A stretch of DNA of 21,904 nt from Pelargonium nanum (Eukaryota; Streptophyta; Magnoliopsida; Geraniales; Geraniaceae), in the NCBI GenBank assembly GCA_036897485.1, contig JAYMTF010001681.1:1-21904 (forward strand), given 5' to 3'. This document shows positions 20,053 to 21,904 of this stretch, piece after piece (positions within the stretch are counted from its first letter, which is position 1; every line of letters starts with the position of its first letter). The position numbers were made by a program, and so were the translations under genes. The notes under the pieces were generated by a model that was not told the origin of the DNA, ran no database searches, and saw only the letters and a list, made by a program, of their open reading frames with translations.

Positions 20053-21904
20053 TTTAGAACCCAAACGTTCAGAGAACGTGTAATTTATACAGTAACCAGT
20101 AGGGGTATATTCGGAAGAAAATAGTTACCATAATATTATTTTCTTAGTCTGTAAGTATTTTTATATATTTATTTAATTCCCGATAACGAATCATAAAAAC
20201 CTGCGTCAGTACACTTCTGAGAAGGTACATATCATATTCAACGCGGTGTTGAAATTAATTAATTTGATAAAAAAAAAAATTGTACGTTACATGGATTTGA
20301 TAATGTCAATACCAAAAATACCCCTCCATTATATTACTATAAATTAATTCAAATTTTGATAATTAATGACCAATTTTGACAGCAAAATATTAGTATATAT
20401 ACGTGCTACTCATTTTGCTAAGTAATTACTGCTAATTTGTAATTAATTTTTCAGTACGGACTAAAAAGACAAATAAGTGAAGTGTATTTATTAATTTATA
20501 TATATATGTATATACCTGTGTCGTGATATTAGGTGAATTAAGCTATCTTTTCTCTGTGAATAATCACGTATTAGGGAATTGATTAAGCTATAATTAAATA
20601 TGGGGGTTGGGTTATGACATTTATTTGAAAAATCAATTTGAACACGTGGCAGCCAGTGATTGGAGATATGACGTGTCTGATGGAGTAGTGCTGGGATTGT
20701 ATTTGTACGGCAAAAAAGTACGTGTGGATAAGTAAGTGTACATAAAATGTGGAATTGGAATAATCCTTCACTGGATACTCTCTAATGTAAGAGGAACTTT
20801 ATACGAGAAAACTTGTGTTGTTTTGTGAAGAGAAGTCCATTCAGTCCAATAGTGCATTTCATTGTGTAATTTTACTGGACTTTACACACACAAGAATTGT
20901 TACAAACAATGATCACAAAATTTAACTGAAGACAGGACACTGACGTTTCAAGAGAATACAAGTCTTTTCGGGACAAAGTGTTTGTTCAAAGCATAAACAA
21001 TTCTATTCACAGACCTCCTAATAAATCGAAACTCAATTTGAATCCACTCATATATTAAATATATATAATGATTTACTCACTTTTTAGAAAGACTCTCGTC
21101 CTCATTAGATGAATATTGAACATTGTTATTGAGCTTATGACCTCATTATAACATACGCATGACATTATGAAATCTCACTTACTAATATCAACAATCAATC
21201 ACAATGTGACACTTCGGTCAAGTTATGAGGTATGAATCAATTTTTTTTACTTTGAGATTTATTTGCATCATTAATACATATTTTGTCTCTCAAATTCTCT
21301 CTGGAATTCATATTAGAGATGTTCACTCACATCATTGTAAAATTCATGACCTCACGCCCTGATTTTTTTTTTAAATGGCCTCACTCCCTAATTTTTGTTT
21401 GACGGTATGCTACCTTGTTTTATGAAGATCTTAAGTATTGATATCCAACCACTCCCGTGAAAGCTTAACCCAAAATATTTTAAGTGTAAAACCCAACGAC
21501 AAAACTCCAATGAAACGTGCATTATAACATTCTTCTAACCCCCAAGTCAATGAAAAGTATCAATAATGTTTTTATCTTAATTCCCTAATCCAAATCTCAG
21601 ACTTTGCCCACACAAGTTGTTTTAAAACTTTATGTTTTTCTTTTTTTGAGAAAAAAAAAACACCTAATAAAAATGAGTAGAATAGTTGTGCTTATCACGA
21701 TAATGTAGCTTTTGAATAATAATTAATAAATAAATAACTTGGTCTATATTTTCAAAGAAAAAAAAGGACAACATTTTTTTAATAATATAAAATTGGAAGT
21801 AACTTATACAGTCTAATATATATATAAGAAAATGAATCTAAGCCAAGTTTTTTTTAGCTTAGGCTAAGCCAAACCAATTAGGTGATGACACCTCATTAAA
21901 ATTA
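20053..21904. other. AT-rich region upstream of the GATA gene; no gene seen
   Basis: I see no gene or RNA here on either strand. Near the gene, a TATAAATT-type sequence on the minus strand occupies 20082-20089, about 30 bp from the ATG, implying a very short leader or a start further upstream. ACGT-core elements lie at 20643-20727. Further right are A/T runs, a 29-bp-period direct repeat near 21350-21395 (cctcac-ccct-attttt, two copies), and small palindromes at 21857-21869 (gcttag/g/ctaagc) and 21880-21893 (aggtg/atga/cacct). Confidence 0.55.
20643..20727. promoter_or_regulatory. Cluster of ACGT-core (G-box/ABRE-like) motifs
   Basis: CACGTGGC at 20643-20650, GACGTGTC at about 20670-20677 and TACGTGTGG near 20719-20727 are within 85 bp of each other, about 600 bp upstream of the GATA start codon. 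Such motifs bind bZIP factors (ABA response) or bHLH factors (light response). Function at this locus is inferred. Confidence 0.45.

Noticed and set aside
20053..20064. Four-residue N-terminal extension of the GATA protein starting at TTG
   Set aside because: There is no ATG at that position. The first ATG in frame is at 20052-20050 and is followed by a normal acidic N-terminus.
1..21904. CRISPR array, tRNA, rRNA or bacterial-type operon
   Set aside because: None seen. The window is intron-rich plant nuclear DNA, and direct repeats are few, short and irregular.

Overview
This window is nuclear DNA from a flowering plant, most likely a eudicot. The genes have many short exons and AT-rich introns with GT-AG boundaries. 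The five genes read well enough resemble Arabidopsis proteins closely over their full visible length, and the spacers carry plant-type promoter motifs and retroposon traces. The species cannot be named from the sequence alone. All exon models below were built by eye: reading frame carried across each junction, GT-AG ends, and agreement with remembered family sequences.

Layout, left to right: (1) the first coding exon of a phosducin-like/VIAF-type thioredoxin-fold protein, minus strand, leaving the window at its left edge; (2) a 1.2 kb divergent spacer with a GTGT-rich tandem duplication and a compact CSN3 promoter; (3) a complete 11-exon COP9 signalosome subunit 3 gene (425 aa), plus strand; (4) a complete 11-exon plastid-targeted Rubisco-methyltransferase-like SET protein (519 aa), plus strand; (5) a 1.4 kb spacer with a probable 3' UTR intron, a SINE-like remnant and an A29 tract; (6) a complete 7-exon membrane-anchored kelch protein (428 aa), minus strand; (7) a divergent promoter with four site II (TGGGCC/T) motifs in 42 bp; (8) a complete 7-exon mitochondrial cytochrome c1 gene (308 aa), plus strand; (9) an AT-rich spacer with short duplications; (10) a short, apparently single-exon GATA zinc-finger transcription factor (219 aa), minus strand; (11) about 1.85 kb of AT-rich DNA with no gene seen, holding ACGT-core elements and small repeats.

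The genes do not form one pathway. They are housekeeping genes: COP9 signalosome (nucleus and cytosol), a plastid methyltransferase-like protein, a secretory-system kelch protein, respiratory complex III, and transcription. From memory, the first three match the order At5g14240-14250-14260 and the next two match At3g27220-27240. The window therefore appears to preserve an ancestral gene order that is split between two duplicated segments in Arabidopsis. I found no sign of a novel multi-gene system. The more interesting items are an in-frame partial copy of an exon inside an intron, a very small retroposition-like footprint, a SINE-like remnant, promoter site II clusters, and a SET protein lacking the usual NHS motif.
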